DNA from: Pedobacter paludis
GTDB lineage: Bacteria; Bacteroidota; Bacteroidia; Sphingobacteriales; Sphingobacteriaceae
DNA: 64,000 nt
Assembly (NCBI RefSeq): GCF_003173575.1
Contig: NZ_QGNY01000006.1
Coordinates: 124,001-188,000 of the forward strand
Reading direction: 5' to 3'
Shown here piece by piece: positions 45,018 to 55,025 of the stretch. The position numbers were made by a program, and so were the translations under genes. The notes beneath the pieces are model-generated. The model was given only the letters and a program-made list of their open reading frames with translations. It made no database searches and was not told where the DNA came from. The number at the start of each line of letters is the position of its first letter. Within the stretch, counting starts at the first letter, position 1.

Positions 45018-45890
45018 ATGAGCGTTTTAGTAAATAAAGATTCTAAGGTTATCGTTCAGGGTTTTACCGGAAACGAAGGAACTTACCACGCTGAGCAAAT
45101 GCTGGCCTATGGTACAAACGTAGTTGGTGGTGTAACGCCTGGCAAAGGTGGGCAATTGCATTTAGATAAGCCTGTTTTTAATACTGTTAAAGATGCCGTT
45201 GATAAAACGGGAGCAAATGTATCTATCATTTTTGTGCCACCGGCTTTTGCTGCTGATGCAATTATGGAGGCTGCCGAAGGTGGTATTAAAGTTATTGTTT
45301 GTATTACTGAAGGTATCCCAACCAAGGATATGATTCAGGTTAAAGAATATATTTCTGATCGTGATGTTACGCTTATTGGCCCTAACTGCCCAGGCGTAAT
45401 TACTGCTGATGAAGCTAAAATTGGTATCATGCCTGGCTTTATCTTCAAAAAAGGTCATGTTGGTGTAGTTTCAAAATCTGGAACGTTAACTTACGAGGCA
45501 GTAGATCAGGTTGTTAAAGCTGGTTTAGGCATTACAACAGCAATTGGTATTGGTGGTGACCCGATTATTGGTACGCCAACTGTTGAAGCAGTTAAATTAT
45601 TAATGAACGATCCTGAAACACATGGTATCATCATGATTGGTGAAATTGGTGGTGGAATGGAAGCTGAAGCAGCCCGTTGGATTAAAGAGCATGGTACTAA
45701 ACCTGTTGTTGGTTTTATTGCTGGTCAAACTGCGCCTCCGGGACGTAGAATGGGCCACGCAGGTGCTATTGTTGGTGGTGCTGATGATACAGCTGCCGCT
45801 AAAATGAAAATTATGCGTGAGTGTGGTATCCGTGTAGTAGAAAGTCCTGCTGAAATCGGTGCTGCAATGGCAGAAGAATTGGCAAAATAA
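45018..45890 (+). CDS. sucD: Succinyl-CoA synthetase alpha subunit
   Basis: TCA-cycle enzyme interconverting succinyl-CoA and succinate with ATP or GTP formation. The alpha subunit binds CoA (N-terminal Rossmann region, [16 protein letters not shown]) and carries the phosphorylated His247 in [23 protein letters not shown], near residue 153, is also conserved. The 290 aa are typical. The beta subunit gene sucC is not adjacent, which I believe is common in this group. It has its own promoter. Confidence 0.96.
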   Translation: MSVLVNKDSKVIVQGFTGNEGTYHAEQMLAYGTNVVGGVTPGKGGQLHLDKPVFNTVKDAVDKTGANVSIIFVPPAFAADAIMEAAEGGIKVIVCITEGIPTKDMIQVKEYISDRDVTLIGPNCPGVITADEAKIGIMPGFIFKKGHVGVVSKSGTLTYEAVDQVVKAGLGITTAIGIGGDPIIGTPTVEAVKLLMNDPETHGIIMIGEIGGGMEAEAARWIKEHGTKPVVGFIAGQTAPPGRRMGHAGAIVGGADDTAAAKMKIMRECGIRVVESPAEIGAAMAEELAK

Positions 45891-45911
45891 GATTTTTAAA
45901 ATCTCTTTATA

Positions 45912-45949
45912 GGAAAGCGTTTCGATTAACTTCGGGACGTTTTTTTTGT
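45912..45949 (+). terminator. Probable terminator of sucD
   Basis: An imperfect hairpin (AAAGCGTTTCG with CGGGACGTTT) ends in a run of eight T. Confidence 0.5.
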
Positions 45950-46516
45950 TGGCCTCACCCTATAAGAGCTAGTGGCTAGATCAAAGCCTGCGCTATCCCT
46001 CTCCTTGAGGAGAGGGAATTAATGTTTTGTGATGGTAGAACCAGCAATGGTCTTTCCCACATATAAAGGTGATAAACGCTGATGGTTAAAACCACTATCC
46101 TTTGTTTCCCTCTCTTTAAGGAGAGGGATTTGCACTAAAGAGCCCGGCTTACAATCTTTGATACGGTGAGGTTTTTTGCATTTTATCTCACTTATCAAAG
46201 TTATTGATTAAATAAAAGGGATTAATTGTTTTGTGGTTTGAAAATGGCAATAATCCGTTCCCGCAGATGAATGTATAAACGCTGAGGGTTAAAATCACTG
46301 TCCTTTGTTTCCCTCTCTTTAAGGAGAGGGATTTGCACTAGAGAGTCCGGCTTACAAACTTTGATAGGGTGAGGCTTTCCCGGAGAGGGATTTGCTTCGC
46401 AGAAGATACGCTACGAACTTTCACAGGGTTACACCCTTTTTATCATCTTTTTGTAAACACTATTGCAAACCTTTAAACCAACAAACCAAAACAAAATCTA
46501 TAGCGTATATTGTAGT
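45950..46516. repeat. Spacer with duplicated 99-bp segment and CCCTCTC...GAGAGGG hairpins
   Basis: There is no gene here. Segments 46073-46171 and 46276-46374 are about 90% identical direct copies, each centred on a CCCTCTC-TTTAAG-GAGAGGG hairpin. Two further partial hairpins occur at about 46000-46018 (CCCTCTCCTTGAGGAGAGGG) and near 46380. Confidence 0.7.
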
Positions 46517-47014
46517 ATGAGAATGATGATAAATAAACTATTTTTAATTTCGACTGTTGTTTTGATGACTAGTCTTTCAGCATGTGCACAGAAGAAAGAT
46601 AAGGGAAAAGAAGAACAATCTACAGAACAAGTAATAGCAAAGAAAAAAATGAACTGGAATCCATTAACCCCCGAAGAAGAAAGAGTAATTGTTAATAAAG
46701 GAACTGAGTATCCAGGTACCGGTAAATATGAACATACAACGGATAAGGGTACTTATACATGTAAACGTTGTAATGCGGCTTTATATCGTTCGGAAAGTAA
46801 ATTTGATGCGCACTGCGGATGGCCAGCTTTTGATGATGAAATTAAAGGTGCAGTTAAACGCATTCCAGATGCTGATGGTTCGCGTACAGAAATTGTTTGT
46901 GCCAACTGTGGTGCACATTTAGGCCACGTATTTTTGGGTGAAGGATTTACAAATAAAGACACGCGTCATTGTGTAAATTCCATCTCAATGAATTTTGTAC
47001 CTGATAAAAAATAA
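46517..47014 (+). CDS. msrB: Peptide-methionine (R)-S-oxide reductase MsrB, lipoprotein
   Basis: Repairs oxidised methionine (R-sulfoxide) in proteins. From ATG 46517 the protein is 165 aa with a lipobox at Cys23 (TSLSAC), so it acts in the envelope. Zinc-binding pairs are Cys82/Cys85 (CKRC) and Cys128/Cys131 (CANC), and the catalytic Cys152 is in RHCVNSISMNF. The frame opens at TTG 46463, but that extension would precede the signal peptide. No MsrA is adjacent. Confidence 0.93.
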   Translation: MRMMINKLFLISTVVLMTSLSACAQKKDKGKEEQSTEQVIAKKKMNWNPLTPEEERVIVNKGTEYPGTGKYEHTTDKGTYTCKRCNAALYRSESKFDAHCGWPAFDDEIKGAVKRIPDADGSRTEIVCANCGAHLGHVFLGEGFTNKDTRHCVNSISMNFVPDKK

Positions 47015-47038
47015 GGTGGGTATAGTAGGGTTAGGTAG

Positions 47039-47071
47039 AGGCGTACGACGATAGGTTGTACGCCTTTTTTT
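47039..47071 (+). terminator. Intrinsic terminator of msrB
   Basis: An 11-bp stem AGGCGTACGAC/GTTGTACGCCT (47039-47049 with 47055-47065, one G-T pair) is followed by seven T. Confidence 0.9.
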
Positions 47072-47181
47072 ATTTTTAGATTTGTGATTTTTCTTAGAAA
47101 ATAAGCTCGATTTCTGCTCTTAATTTGATGTTTTTAATCACCAGATTTTATACTTCAGACCTCCAATTTTTCCACAAATTA

Positions 47182-47209
47182 TTGATTATAAACTAAATGC
47201 TTATATTTG
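47182..47209 (+). promoter_or_regulatory. Promoter of the RlpA-like gene (TTG, 17 nt, TATATTTG)
   Basis: TTG at 47182-47184 and TATATTTG at 47202-47209 match the TTG-(17-23)-TAnnTTTG pattern. The start codon is 27 nt downstream. Confidence 0.7.
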
Positions 47210-47235
47210 CAGGCTCGATAAAGAAAATTTAGCCT

Positions 47236-47616
47236 ATGAAGTATCTTCTGTTATTAAGTTTTAGCTTTCTGTTTTTGCAGAGTAACGCACAAAATTCTGA
47301 GTCATCGAATGAGCCAGATAGTATCAAAAAAACAGTTCTAGCAACTTATTATAATAGAAAGTTCGAAGGTCGCCGAACCACTAGCGGCGCAAAATACAGG
47401 GCTAAAAAATTCACGGCTGCACATCGCTCATTGCCTTTTGGTACCAAAGTTACCGTAACCAATCCAGATAATGGAAAATCGGTTGTAGTAAAAGTAAATG
47501 ATAGAGGCCCTTTTGTTAAAAGATTAGCTATAGATTTATCAGAAAGCGCTGCAAAACAGATTGGTATCTACCGTAAAGGTATTGCTCGGGTTAAGCTAAG
47601 CTATACTGTGGAGTAA
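47236..47616 (+). CDS. RlpA-like double-psi beta-barrel protein
   Basis: 126 aa with a signal peptide (LQSNAQ). The whole mature part is a double-psi beta-barrel: LATYYNRKFEGRRTTSGAKY, FGTKVTVTNPDNGKSV, VKVNDRGPF and the catalytic-Asp strand RLAIDLSESAAKQIG. RlpA proteins are septal lytic transglycosylases that cut peptidoglycan strands lacking stem peptides. This short form lacks the SPOR domain of E. coli RlpA, so septal targeting is not evident. Confidence 0.87.
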   Translation: MKYLLLLSFSFLFLQSNAQNSESSNEPDSIKKTVLATYYNRKFEGRRTTSGAKYRAKKFTAAHRSLPFGTKVTVTNPDNGKSVVVKVNDRGPFVKRLAIDLSESAAKQIGIYRKGIARVKLSYTVE

Positions 47617-48071
47617 TACTCTTTTTAGCTCTAATACAGATTGATTTTACCTCCCAAATTTAAGTTATTAACACTTGTTTTGGTTTCCTAAACCCTTAAA
47701 AAGAAATGATTAGCTTTTTTTTCGCTTGAAAATGATATTTAGCTGATTGATTTATCCACTGATTTCAGGGTAGTGTTAACAACTTTGATTCACAAAAAAC
47801 GGCTCCCGTATATATATTTGTTATAACAAAGTTCTTTAACTTCTTGCGCTTTAAAACAAATATAAAAGCTTAGTTTTTAGTAATTTATACGTACATCTCT
47901 CTGATTGCAGATTTAAATTTCCTAACTAGAAACTCAGTTGTTTGCAAAGCGATGAGGTTAGCACTTTCACTACAGCGTTTTGATAAAAGACATTACAATC
48001 ACCATATAAAATTGGTGGATGCGTGCCTTTGTCGGCTCTGTGCAAATTGAAGATTAAAAAAACATCAGCAT
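47617..48071 (+). promoter_or_regulatory. Long leader region upstream of nrdB
   Basis: 455 bp without a gene. TATATTTG at 47813-47820 (with TTTG 25 nt upstream at 47784-47787, slightly long spacing) would start a ~245-nt leader. In it, GTTTGCA near 47939 can pair with TGCAAAT near 48043, enclosing GCAC/GTGC and a CACCA...TGGTG hairpin near 48001-48018. This could be a regulatory RNA structure for ribonucleotide reductase. I do not recognise a known riboswitch or a clear NrdR box. Confidence 0.4.
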
Positions 48072-49043
48072 ATGGAACAGGAATTATTACTACAAGAAAA
48101 TAAAGACAGGTTTGTGCTATTGCCGATCAAATACCCGGCAATATGGGAAATGTATAAGAAGACCGAGGCTAGTTTTTGGACGGCAGAAGAGATTGATCTT
48201 TCTGATGACCAAAAGCACTGGGACAACTTAAATGATGGCGAAAGACATTTCATTTCTCATATTCTTGCTTTCTTTTCTGCTAGTGATGGTATCGTAAACG
48301 AAAATTTGGCCGTTAACTTCATGAGTGAAGTGCAGTTGCCAGAGGCACGTTGTTTCTATGGTTTCCAAATTATGATGGAAAACATTCATGCCGAAACTTA
48401 TGCGTTGTTAATTGATACTTACATTAAAGATCCTGAAGAAAAAGATCGGTTATTCCACGCTATTGATACTGTTCCGGCAGTAAAAAGAAAAGCGGAATGG
48501 GCGTTACGCTGGATTGAAAATGGAAGTTTTGCAGAACGTTTGGTTGCTTTTGCTGCGGTTGAAGGTATTTTCTTTAGCGGAAGTTTCTGTTCTATCTTTT
48601 GGTTAAAGAAACGCGGTTTAATGCCGGGATTAACTTTCAGTAACGAGTTAATCTCTAGAGATGAAGGTTCTCACTGTGAGTTTGCATGTTTATTATACGG
48701 CATGTTAAGCAATAAATTAAGCGAAGAGCAGGTTCACGGCATCATCAGCGATGCAGTAGAAATCGAAAAAGAATTTATTACCGATGCTTTACCAGTTGCA
48801 TTAATTGGTATGAATGCAAAATTAATGAGCCAGTATATCGAATTCGTAGCCGATAGATGGTTACAGGAATTGGGTTACAAAAAAATCTACAATGCAACCA
48901 ATCCGTTCGATTTTATGGAAATGATTTCATTGCAGGGAAAAACCAATTTCTTTGAAAAACGAGTTGGTGATTATCAAAAAAGCGGTGTATTAACCTCTGC
49001 TGATAACAATAAACAAGCGTTTTCTTTAGATGAAGACTTTTAA
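48072..49043 (+). CDS. nrdB: Ribonucleoside-diphosphate reductase class I, small subunit (R2)
   Basis: Holds the di-iron centre and tyrosyl radical that drive deoxyribonucleotide synthesis under air. Metal ligands visible are Asp72, Glu103, His106, Glu164, Glu198 and His201. The radical tyrosine is Tyr96 in [15 protein letters not shown], with wording close to eukaryotic R2. The length of 323 aa is normal. nrdA follows after a 158-bp spacer holding degenerate repeats, so the order is nrdB-nrdA. Confidence 0.96.
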   Translation: MEQELLLQENKDRFVLLPIKYPAIWEMYKKTEASFWTAEEIDLSDDQKHWDNLNDGERHFISHILAFFSASDGIVNENLAVNFMSEVQLPEARCFYGFQIMMENIHAETYALLIDTYIKDPEEKDRLFHAIDTVPAVKRKAEWALRWIENGSFAERLVAFAAVEGIFFSGSFCSIFWLKKRGLMPGLTFSNELISRDEGSHCEFACLLYGMLSNKLSEEQVHGIISDAVEIEKEFITDALPVALIGMNAKLMSQYIEFVADRWLQELGYKKIYNATNPFDFMEMISLQGKTNFFEKRVGDYQKSGVLTSADNNKQAFSLDEDF

Positions 49044-49059
49044 CTAGAATTTGAATTTA

Positions 49060-49198
49060 GGAATGATAGAATGAGTGAATGCTTATCCCGTCATCGAAAA
49101 AATAATTAAAATATACGAGTGGTTTAAAATGTTGAAAGGAAGTCCATTCACTCATTCAAAACCCGCTCATTCAATCATTAACAAAATAAATCTCATAA
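49060..49198. repeat. Degenerate ATTCA/TGAAT word repeats between nrdB and nrdA
   Basis: GAATGATAGAATGAGTGAATG (49061-49081, approximate) is echoed in inverse by ATTCACTCATTCA and CTCATTCAATCATT just before nrdA. The words could pair into a hairpin in the nrdBA transcript. Confidence 0.4.
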
Positions 49199-49201
49199 AT
49201 T

Positions 49202-51586
49202 ATGTTCGTACTAAAAAGAGATGGCCGCAAAGAGGCGGTGCAATTTGACAAAATCACAGCTCGGATTCAAAAGTTGTGCTACAGTTTAAATTCAGACCTT
49301 GTAGACCCGATTGATGTTGCCAAAAAGGTAATCGAAGGTTTATACGATGGTGTAACCACATCAGAGCTGGATAACCTTGCTGCGGAAACTGCTGCATCGT
49401 TAACCACAAAACATCCTGATTATGCGTTATTGGCATCGCGTATTGCGGTTTCCAACTTGCATAAAAACACTACTAAATCATTCTCGGGTACGATGAAAAT
49501 GTTGTACGAATATTTCGACCCGAAAGCGCAGAAAGCTGCACCGCTTATCGCTGATGATGTTTATGAGATCATTGAAAAAAACAAGGATATTTTAGATAGT
49601 TCTATCATTTACGACCGCGATTTCGGTTTCGATTATTTCGGTTTCAAAACTTTAGAAAAATCTTACCTGTTAAAAGTAAACAATAAAATTGTTGAGCGTC
49701 CTCAGCACTTATTTATGCGTGTTTCTGTAGGTATCCACAAAGAAGATATCGAAAGTGCAATCAAAACATATAACTTAATGAGCGAGCGCTGGTTTACACA
49801 CGCTACGCCAACATTATTCAACGCAGCTACTCCAAAACCTCAAATGTCATCATGCTTCTTGTTAACCATGCAGGATGATAGCATCGAAGGTATTTATGAT
49901 ACTTTAAAACAAACTGCTAAAATTTCTCAAAGTGCTGGTGGTATTGGTTTAAGCATCCATAACATCCGTGCAACAGGTTCTTACATTGGCGGTACAAACG
50001 GTACAAGTAACGGTATTATACCAATGTTGCGTGTATTTAACGATACTGCTCGCTATGTAGACCAAGGCGGAGGTAAACGTAAAGGTGCTTTCGCAATCTA
50101 TTTAGAGCCTTGGCATGCAGATGTTTTCGAATTCTTAGACCTTCGCAAAAATCACGGTAAAGAAGAAATGCGTGCCCGCGATTTATTCTATGCACTTTGG
50201 ATTAACGATTTGTTTATGCAACGTGTTAAGGACAACGGCGAATGGACTTTATTCTGTCCGCATGAAGCACCTGGTTTAGCAGATTGTTTCGGCGCTGAGT
50301 TCGAAGCATTATATACTAAATATGAAACTGAAGGCCGCGGACGTAAAACCATTAAAGCACAAGAGCTTTGGTTTGCGATTTTAGATTCGCAAATTGAAAC
50401 CGGTACGCCTTATATGTTGTTTAAAGATGCAGCGAACAGCAAATCTAACCAACAAAATTTAGGTACAATCAAGTCTTCTAACTTATGTACTGAAATTATT
50501 GAGTACACTTCTAAAGATGAAGTTGCGGTTTGTAACTTAGCATCATTAGCATTGCCTCGTTTCGTAATCAATGGCCAATTCGACCACCAAAAATTATACG
50601 ATGTAACTTATCAGGCTACTTTAAACCTGAATAAAATTATTGACCATAACTATTACCCAGTTCAAGAAGCTGAAAATTCAAACATGCGTCACCGTCCGGT
50701 TGGTTTGGGTGTACAAGGTTTGGCAGATGCATTTATCTTATTGCGTTTACCATTCGAAAGTGATGAGGCAAAACGTTTAAACAAAGATATCTTCGAAACG
50801 ATTTATTTCGCGTCGATGACAGCTTCACACGATTTAGCTGTGAAACATGGTCCTTATCAAACATTCAAAGGTTCACCATTATCAAAAGGTAAATTCCAGT
50901 TCGATTTATGGAATGTAACTCCTGATAGTGGAAGATGGGATTGGAGCGCATTACGTAAGAAAGTAGTTAAAGATGGTGTGTACAACTCTTTATTGGTTGC
51001 ACCAATGCCAACTGCTTCTACCTCGCAGATCTTGGGTAACAACGAGTGTTTTGAGCCGTATACTTCAAATATCTACACCCGTCGTGTATTAAGTGGAGAG
51101 TTCGTAGTGGTAAACAAACACTTATTGAAAGATTTAGTAGCATTAGGTTTGTGGAACAACGATATGAAAAACCAAATCATATTGGCTAACGGTTCAATCC
51201 AGGCCATTCCATCAATTCCTGATTATATTAAAGAATTGTACAAAACAGTTTGGGAAATCAAAATGCGTAACATCATCGATATGGCTGCCGATCGTGGCGC
51301 TTATATCTGCCAATCTCAATCGCTAAACTTGTTCGTAAATGCACCAAATACTTCAAAATTAACTTCAATGCACTTCTATGCATGGGAGAAAGGTTTGAAA
51401 ACCGGTATGTACTACCTACGTACTCAAGCAGCATCGCAAGCAGTTAAGTTTACGGTTGAAAACCAAGGTGGTAAAGCAATTGAAGCGGTTATTCCGGCTG
51501 AGATGACGCAGGATCAGGTTGCGGAAGAAATCGTTGACGGACCAGTTTGTTCAATGGAAGAAGGCTGCATTAGCTGTTCAGGTTAA
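49202..51586 (+). CDS. nrdA: Ribonucleoside-diphosphate reductase class I, large subunit (R1)
   Basis: Reduces ribonucleoside diphosphates using the radical supplied by NrdB. An N-terminal ATP-cone (about 1-90) gives overall activity control by ATP/dATP. Active-site cysteines are Cys218 (SSCFLL) and Cys444 (VAVCNL) as the redox pair, and Cys429 (NLCTEI) as the thiyl site. The C-terminal shuttle cysteines are Cys789 and Cys792 (GCISCSG). The 794 aa are typical. A 29-nt repeat element overlaps the last base of the stop codon. Confidence 0.97.
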   Translation: MFVLKRDGRKEAVQFDKITARIQKLCYSLNSDLVDPIDVAKKVIEGLYDGVTTSELDNLAAETAASLTTKHPDYALLASRIAVSNLHKNTTKSFSGTMKMLYEYFDPKAQKAAPLIADDVYEIIEKNKDILDSSIIYDRDFGFDYFGFKTLEKSYLLKVNNKIVERPQHLFMRVSVGIHKEDIESAIKTYNLMSERWFTHATPTLFNAATPKPQMSSCFLLTMQDDSIEGIYDTLKQTAKISQSAGGIGLSIHNIRATGSYIGGTNGTSNGIIPMLRVFNDTARYVDQGGGKRKGAFAIYLEPWHADVFEFLDLRKNHGKEEMRARDLFYALWINDLFMQRVKDNGEWTLFCPHEAPGLADCFGAEFEALYTKYETEGRGRKTIKAQELWFAILDSQIETGTPYMLFKDAANSKSNQQNLGTIKSSNLCTEIIEYTSKDEVAVCNLASLALPRFVINGQFDHQKLYDVTYQATLNLNKIIDHNYYPVQEAENSNMRHRPVGLGVQGLADAFILLRLPFESDEAKRLNKDIFETIYFASMTASHDLAVKHGPYQTFKGSPLSKGKFQFDLWNVTPDSGRWDWSALRKKVVKDGVYNSLLVAPMPTASTSQILGNNECFEPYTSNIYTRRVLSGEFVVVNKHLLKDLVALGLWNNDMKNQIILANGSIQAIPSIPDYIKELYKTVWEIKMRNIIDMAADRGAYICQSQSLNLFVNAPNTSKLTSMHFYAWEKGLKTGMYYLRTQAASQAVKFTVENQGGKAIEAVIPAEMTQDQVAEEIVDGPVCSMEEGCISCSG

Positions 51587-51614
51587 ACCCCTAAATCCCC
51601 TAAAGGGGACTTTA
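51586..51614 (-). repeat. 29-nt CCCCTTTAGGGGA element, copy after nrdA
   Basis: On the minus strand it is identical to the copy at 58166-58194 before fabG. It contains the hairpin TCCCC-TTTA-GGGGA and directly abuts the nrdA stop codon. Confidence 0.75.
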
Positions 51615-51621
51615 AAGCGAT

Positions 51622-51684
51622 CGTCATGCTGAATTTATTTCAGCATCTTTTCAATGGTTCCTGAAAAACAAGTTCAGGATGACG
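51622..51684. repeat. CGTCATGCTGAA ... TTCAGGATGACG inverted repeat
   Basis: The terminal arms match at 11 of 12 positions around a ~40-nt centre. It resembles a short non-autonomous intergenic element. Confidence 0.5.
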
Positions 51685-51772
51685 AATCTAATAATATCGT
51701 AAGGTTTTGGGCAAACGCTCAAAACCTTATTTTTTGTTTATATTTTTGTGCTTAGCTTTAAACTTTCAACTT

Positions 51773-51994
51773 TTGACTTTCAACTCTATAAATAGCAAAC
51801 ACGAAATCATTCCCTGCGAAAGATGCGGAACAGCTATTGAGTGCAAGGCAAATTCTTATACTAAATGCCAATGTAGTGTGGTTCAATTGAGCATTAATGA
51901 AGTTCAGCATATATCAGAATTGTATGATGGCTGTTTATGTGCTAAATGTTTGTTTGAGTTACAACAAGAATATAGAGAAGAAATTGGGGTTTGA
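51773..51994 (+). CDS. Small cysteine-rich protein, CWC-type
   Basis: 73 aa from TTG 51773. The frame opens at TTG 51707, but the extra 22 residues come from low-complexity DNA. Seven cysteines fall in the pattern CERC...C...CQC...CLC..C, resembling the 'cysteine-rich CWC' family, with CQC in place of CWC. Such small proteins probably bind zinc, and their function is unknown. The start is uncertain because no ATG exists upstream of the first cysteine. Confidence 0.65.
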   Translation: MTFNSINSKHEIIPCERCGTAIECKANSYTKCQCSVVQLSINEVQHISELYDGCLCAKCLFELQQEYREEIGV

Positions 51995-52556
51995 GTACCT
52001 TTATTGGGCTCTCGTCATTGCGAGGAACGAAGCAATCTCAATCAAATAGTTGTTAATCCGCTTGCTTCAATGCTTAAAAATATTTAGAAAAGCAAGTTTC
52101 TATGCTTTTCATTGCTGAAGACTTGCTTTCCCTACTCCAGATGAAAATCGGGATTCTTCCCATCCAATTTAATTAACAGCGTAGATTTGCTCATTTTAAA
52201 ACCTTTTTAGCCCTAGTCTGTATCATTTTTAAGCCAAATGCTTAGATCCGAAATAGGACATCTTTTCTAGGACTTATTAACAAATTTTATTTATTTCCAT
52301 CAGCACATTTATGGTGTAACCTAAAATGTTAGTTTTGGGCCTTTTTGTTGAGTTTAAAAGACGATTTCGGAAAATGTCAAGTACAGTTGGTATTTATACT
52401 TAAATCGATCTTAAACCATCCCTGAGGCCTTAAAATCGATGAAAATATATATCTAAAATATGTGTTAAATCTTGTAACAAAGCACTTCATTTGCTATCAA
52501 TATCATGCTTATTAAATGGTTTATTAAGTTAAAAAAAATAGAAAATACATAATATT
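51995..52556. other. 562-bp spacer before the flotillin-like gene
   Basis: It begins with CGTCATTGCGAGGAACGAAG (52013-52032), which looks like one arm of a dispersed intergenic repeat whose other arm is not seen. ATCGATCTTAA and TTAAAATCGAT (about 52402-52440) form a weak hairpin. I find no gene and no clear promoter in the rest. Confidence 0.4.
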
Positions 52557-54521
52557 ATGGAAGCGCTCATTTCTAATTACTGGTGGGTTTTAGTGGCACT
52601 GTTGTGCGTAGTTTTATACAAATATATTTTACGGTTTTTATTTGGGATGGTTATCGTACCTGAAGATAAAATCGGGTTAATTACCAAAAAATTCGTGCTC
52701 TTCGGTTCAGACAGAGAGTTGCCCGATGGGCGTATTATCGCCGTAAAAGGTGAGGCAGGTTTCCAGGGTAAAACATTGGCGCCGGGATTATATTTCGGGA
52801 TGTGGTTTTGGCAGTACAGTGTAACCATGGAACAATTTACAATTATCCCAGAAGGAAAAATCGGGCTGATTATGGCTAAAGATGGTTCAGAAATCCCGAC
52901 AGGAAATATTCTAGGGCAACGAGTAGAATCAGATAATTTTCAAGATGCAGTGAAGTTTTTGGAAAATGGCGGTCAAAGAGGTCGACAAACTTCATACATT
53001 ACTTCCGGTTCTTACCGTATCAACACCATGCTTTTTCAGGTTTCAGTTACCGATATGATTCGGATTCAGGAAAGCATGGTTGGCATTGTAACCACACTGG
53101 ATGGTTTACCGATTGAAGCCAATCAGATTGCAGGTAAATTGGTTGAGGGACACAACAATTTTCAGGATTTTGATGCTTTTATTAAACAAGGCGGTAATCG
53201 TGGTTTGCAACCGCAGGTAATTTTGGCCGGTTCCTACAACTTAAATCCATGGGCAATTCAGTTAGAAGAAATCCCGATGACCGAAATTGCAATTGGTTAT
53301 GTTGGAGTTGTTATTTCGTTTATTGGTACGGAAGGAAATGATTTAACTGGAGCAGATTTTAAGCACGGTAACATCGTAGCAAAGGGTTCGAAAGGCGTAT
53401 GGCTCGAACCACTTGGTCCGGGAAAATACCCAATTAATAAGTACATTATGAAGGTAGAATTGGTGCCGACAACCAATTTAGTTTTAAACTGGGCATCGGC
53501 CCGTAGTGAAGCACACAATTTAGATAAAAACTTGTCTACAATTACGGTTCGTTCTAAAGATGGTTTCCCTTTCAACTTAGATGTGGCTCAGATTATTCAT
53601 GTCCCAACAACTGAAGCACCTAAAGTAATTGCCCGTTTTGGTAACATGGTAAATTTAGTTTCACAGGTTTTGGAACCCACTATTGGTAACTATTTCCGTA
53701 ACTCGGCACAGGGAAGCGATGTGATTGCTTTCTTAAGTACCCGTAAAGAACGTCAAGAATCGGCAAAAGAACATATTCGTAAAGTGCTTGATGAATATAA
53801 CGTAAATGCTGTAGATACCTTGATTGGTGATATTGTTCCGCCGGAATCGTTAATGAAAACCTTAACCGACCGTAAAATTGCGGAAGAGCAAAAGGTCACT
53901 TACGAAACCCAGAAACAGGCGCAGGAAACACGCCAGGGGATGGAAAAAGAAACCGCAATTGCAGATATGCAAAAAGATATTGTTAAGGCGCAACAAAGTG
54001 TCGAAATTGCCGAACGTACTGCAAGTGCAACGGTTAAAAAATCAGAAGGTGATGCCGCAGGTGTAAAACTAGCTGTTGGTGCAGAGGCTGAGGCTACCAA
54101 AATGAGGGCACATGCCGAAGCCGAAGCTACAAAGGCAAGAGCACAAGCAGATTCTGAAGCCATTAAGTTAAGAGCATCTGCCGAGGCTGAACAGATTTCA
54201 TTAACGGGTAGTGCCGAAGCTGGTAAAATTTTAGCCGTAGGTAAATCTACCGCCGAGGCCTACGAGCTTGCTGTTAAAGCACTGGGAGGCGAAAACTTTA
54301 CCCGTTACAAAATTACCGAAGAGTTATCGAAAGGTAATGTTAAGTTAATTCCTGATGTGTTAATTGGTGGAAACGGAAACCATGGTGGCTCAGCAATGGA
54401 TGGTTTATTAGGATTGAAGTTGATGGAACTTATGGATCCACAGCAACGGAAAGAAGTTGTAGCAGTTGCCGAAATTGTAGAAACAAAACCGAAACCTAAA
54501 AGGGATAACATTAACCCTTAA
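52557..54521 (+). CDS. SPFH/flotillin-like membrane protein
   Basis: 654 aa with an N-terminal membrane helix (about 5-30) followed by repeated SPFH/band-7 modules. The phrases VPEDKIGLITKK, IPEGKIGLIMAKDG and the later IQESMVGIVTTLDG are internal echoes of one another. The second half (about 440-570) is an Ala/Glu-rich coiled coil (EAEATKMRAHAEAEATKARAQ), as in flotillins. It probably forms oligomers organising membrane microdomains. It stands alone, with a terminator-like hairpin behind it. Confidence 0.85.
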   Translation: MEALISNYWWVLVALLCVVLYKYILRFLFGMVIVPEDKIGLITKKFVLFGSDRELPDGRIIAVKGEAGFQGKTLAPGLYFGMWFWQYSVTMEQFTIIPEGKIGLIMAKDGSEIPTGNILGQRVESDNFQDAVKFLENGGQRGRQTSYITSGSYRINTMLFQVSVTDMIRIQESMVGIVTTLDGLPIEANQIAGKLVEGHNNFQDFDAFIKQGGNRGLQPQVILAGSYNLNPWAIQLEEIPMTEIAIGYVGVVISFIGTEGNDLTGADFKHGNIVAKGSKGVWLEPLGPGKYPINKYIMKVELVPTTNLVLNWASARSEAHNLDKNLSTITVRSKDGFPFNLDVAQIIHVPTTEAPKVIARFGNMVNLVSQVLEPTIGNYFRNSAQGSDVIAFLSTRKERQESAKEHIRKVLDEYNVNAVDTLIGDIVPPESLMKTLTDRKIAEEQKVTYETQKQAQETRQGMEKETAIADMQKDIVKAQQSVEIAERTASATVKKSEGDAAGVKLAVGAEAEATKMRAHAEAEATKARAQADSEAIKLRASAEAEQISLTGSAEAGKILAVGKSTAEAYELAVKALGGENFTRYKITEELSKGNVKLIPDVLIGGNGNHGGSAMDGLLGLKLMELMDPQQRKEVVAVAEIVETKPKPKRDNINP

Positions 54522-54540
54522 TTGAATTAAAAATGTAAGA

Positions 54541-54570
54541 AGCCTCGATGAAAAATCGGGGCTTTCTTCT
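54541..54570 (+). terminator. Probable terminator of the flotillin-like gene
   Basis: AGCCTCGAT (54541-54549) pairs with ATCGGGGCT (54555-54563, one G-T pair), then TTCTTCT. Confidence 0.55.
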
Positions 54571-55025
54571 GTGGCCGTTGGCTGAATCCAAACGGCAATG
54601 AAATGCAATTTGGCTATCTGCCGAGCTATTCATTTGCAGGCTGCTTTAGCTGCCTGATCTAAATAAATTTCCATAGGCTTTAGCCAAAATTATACCTCCT
54701 GCAACCTCAAATAGTAGCAATATCTTTCCTTAATTAAACGGGATAGCAGTGGAATCCTTTTTACCAAGTTATCTACAGGGAATTTTGGGGTAAAAAGATT
54801 TAACGGATAGCCCGACTAACATTAATCCTTTGAACGGTCTTTGCTTTTCAAAAAACAATTACATAATTATGCCGTTCTACTTTTAAACAAAATAGTAACT
54901 TTGACGAAAATTTTGAATGGATGAATTTTGTGCCAAAGGCATCCCTATGGGAAATGAGTGAATGGGTTACGTATACCAAACATTCTATCATTTAATCATT
55001 CTGTCATTCTATCATTTCAATAAAC
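54571..55025. repeat. Spacer upstream of aguB with degenerate repeats
   Basis: GCCGTTGGCTGAATCCAAACGG (about 54573-54594) followed by CAATGAAA is a cousin of the hairpin at 15397. TAACTTTG at 54896-54903 is a candidate -7 element. From 54950 to 55020, words such as CATTCTATCATTT and AATCATTCTGTCATT repeat right up to the aguB ATG. No gene is seen. Confidence 0.5.

Noticed and set aside
46073..46374. CRISPR array
   Set aside because: Only two copies of a 99-bp unit, with no short regular spacers and no cas genes nearby.
53878..54163. Overlapping Arg/Lys- and Ala/Ser-rich frames in the flotillin-like gene
   Set aside because: They are shifted readings of the Ala/Glu-rich coiled-coil repeats of the real gene.
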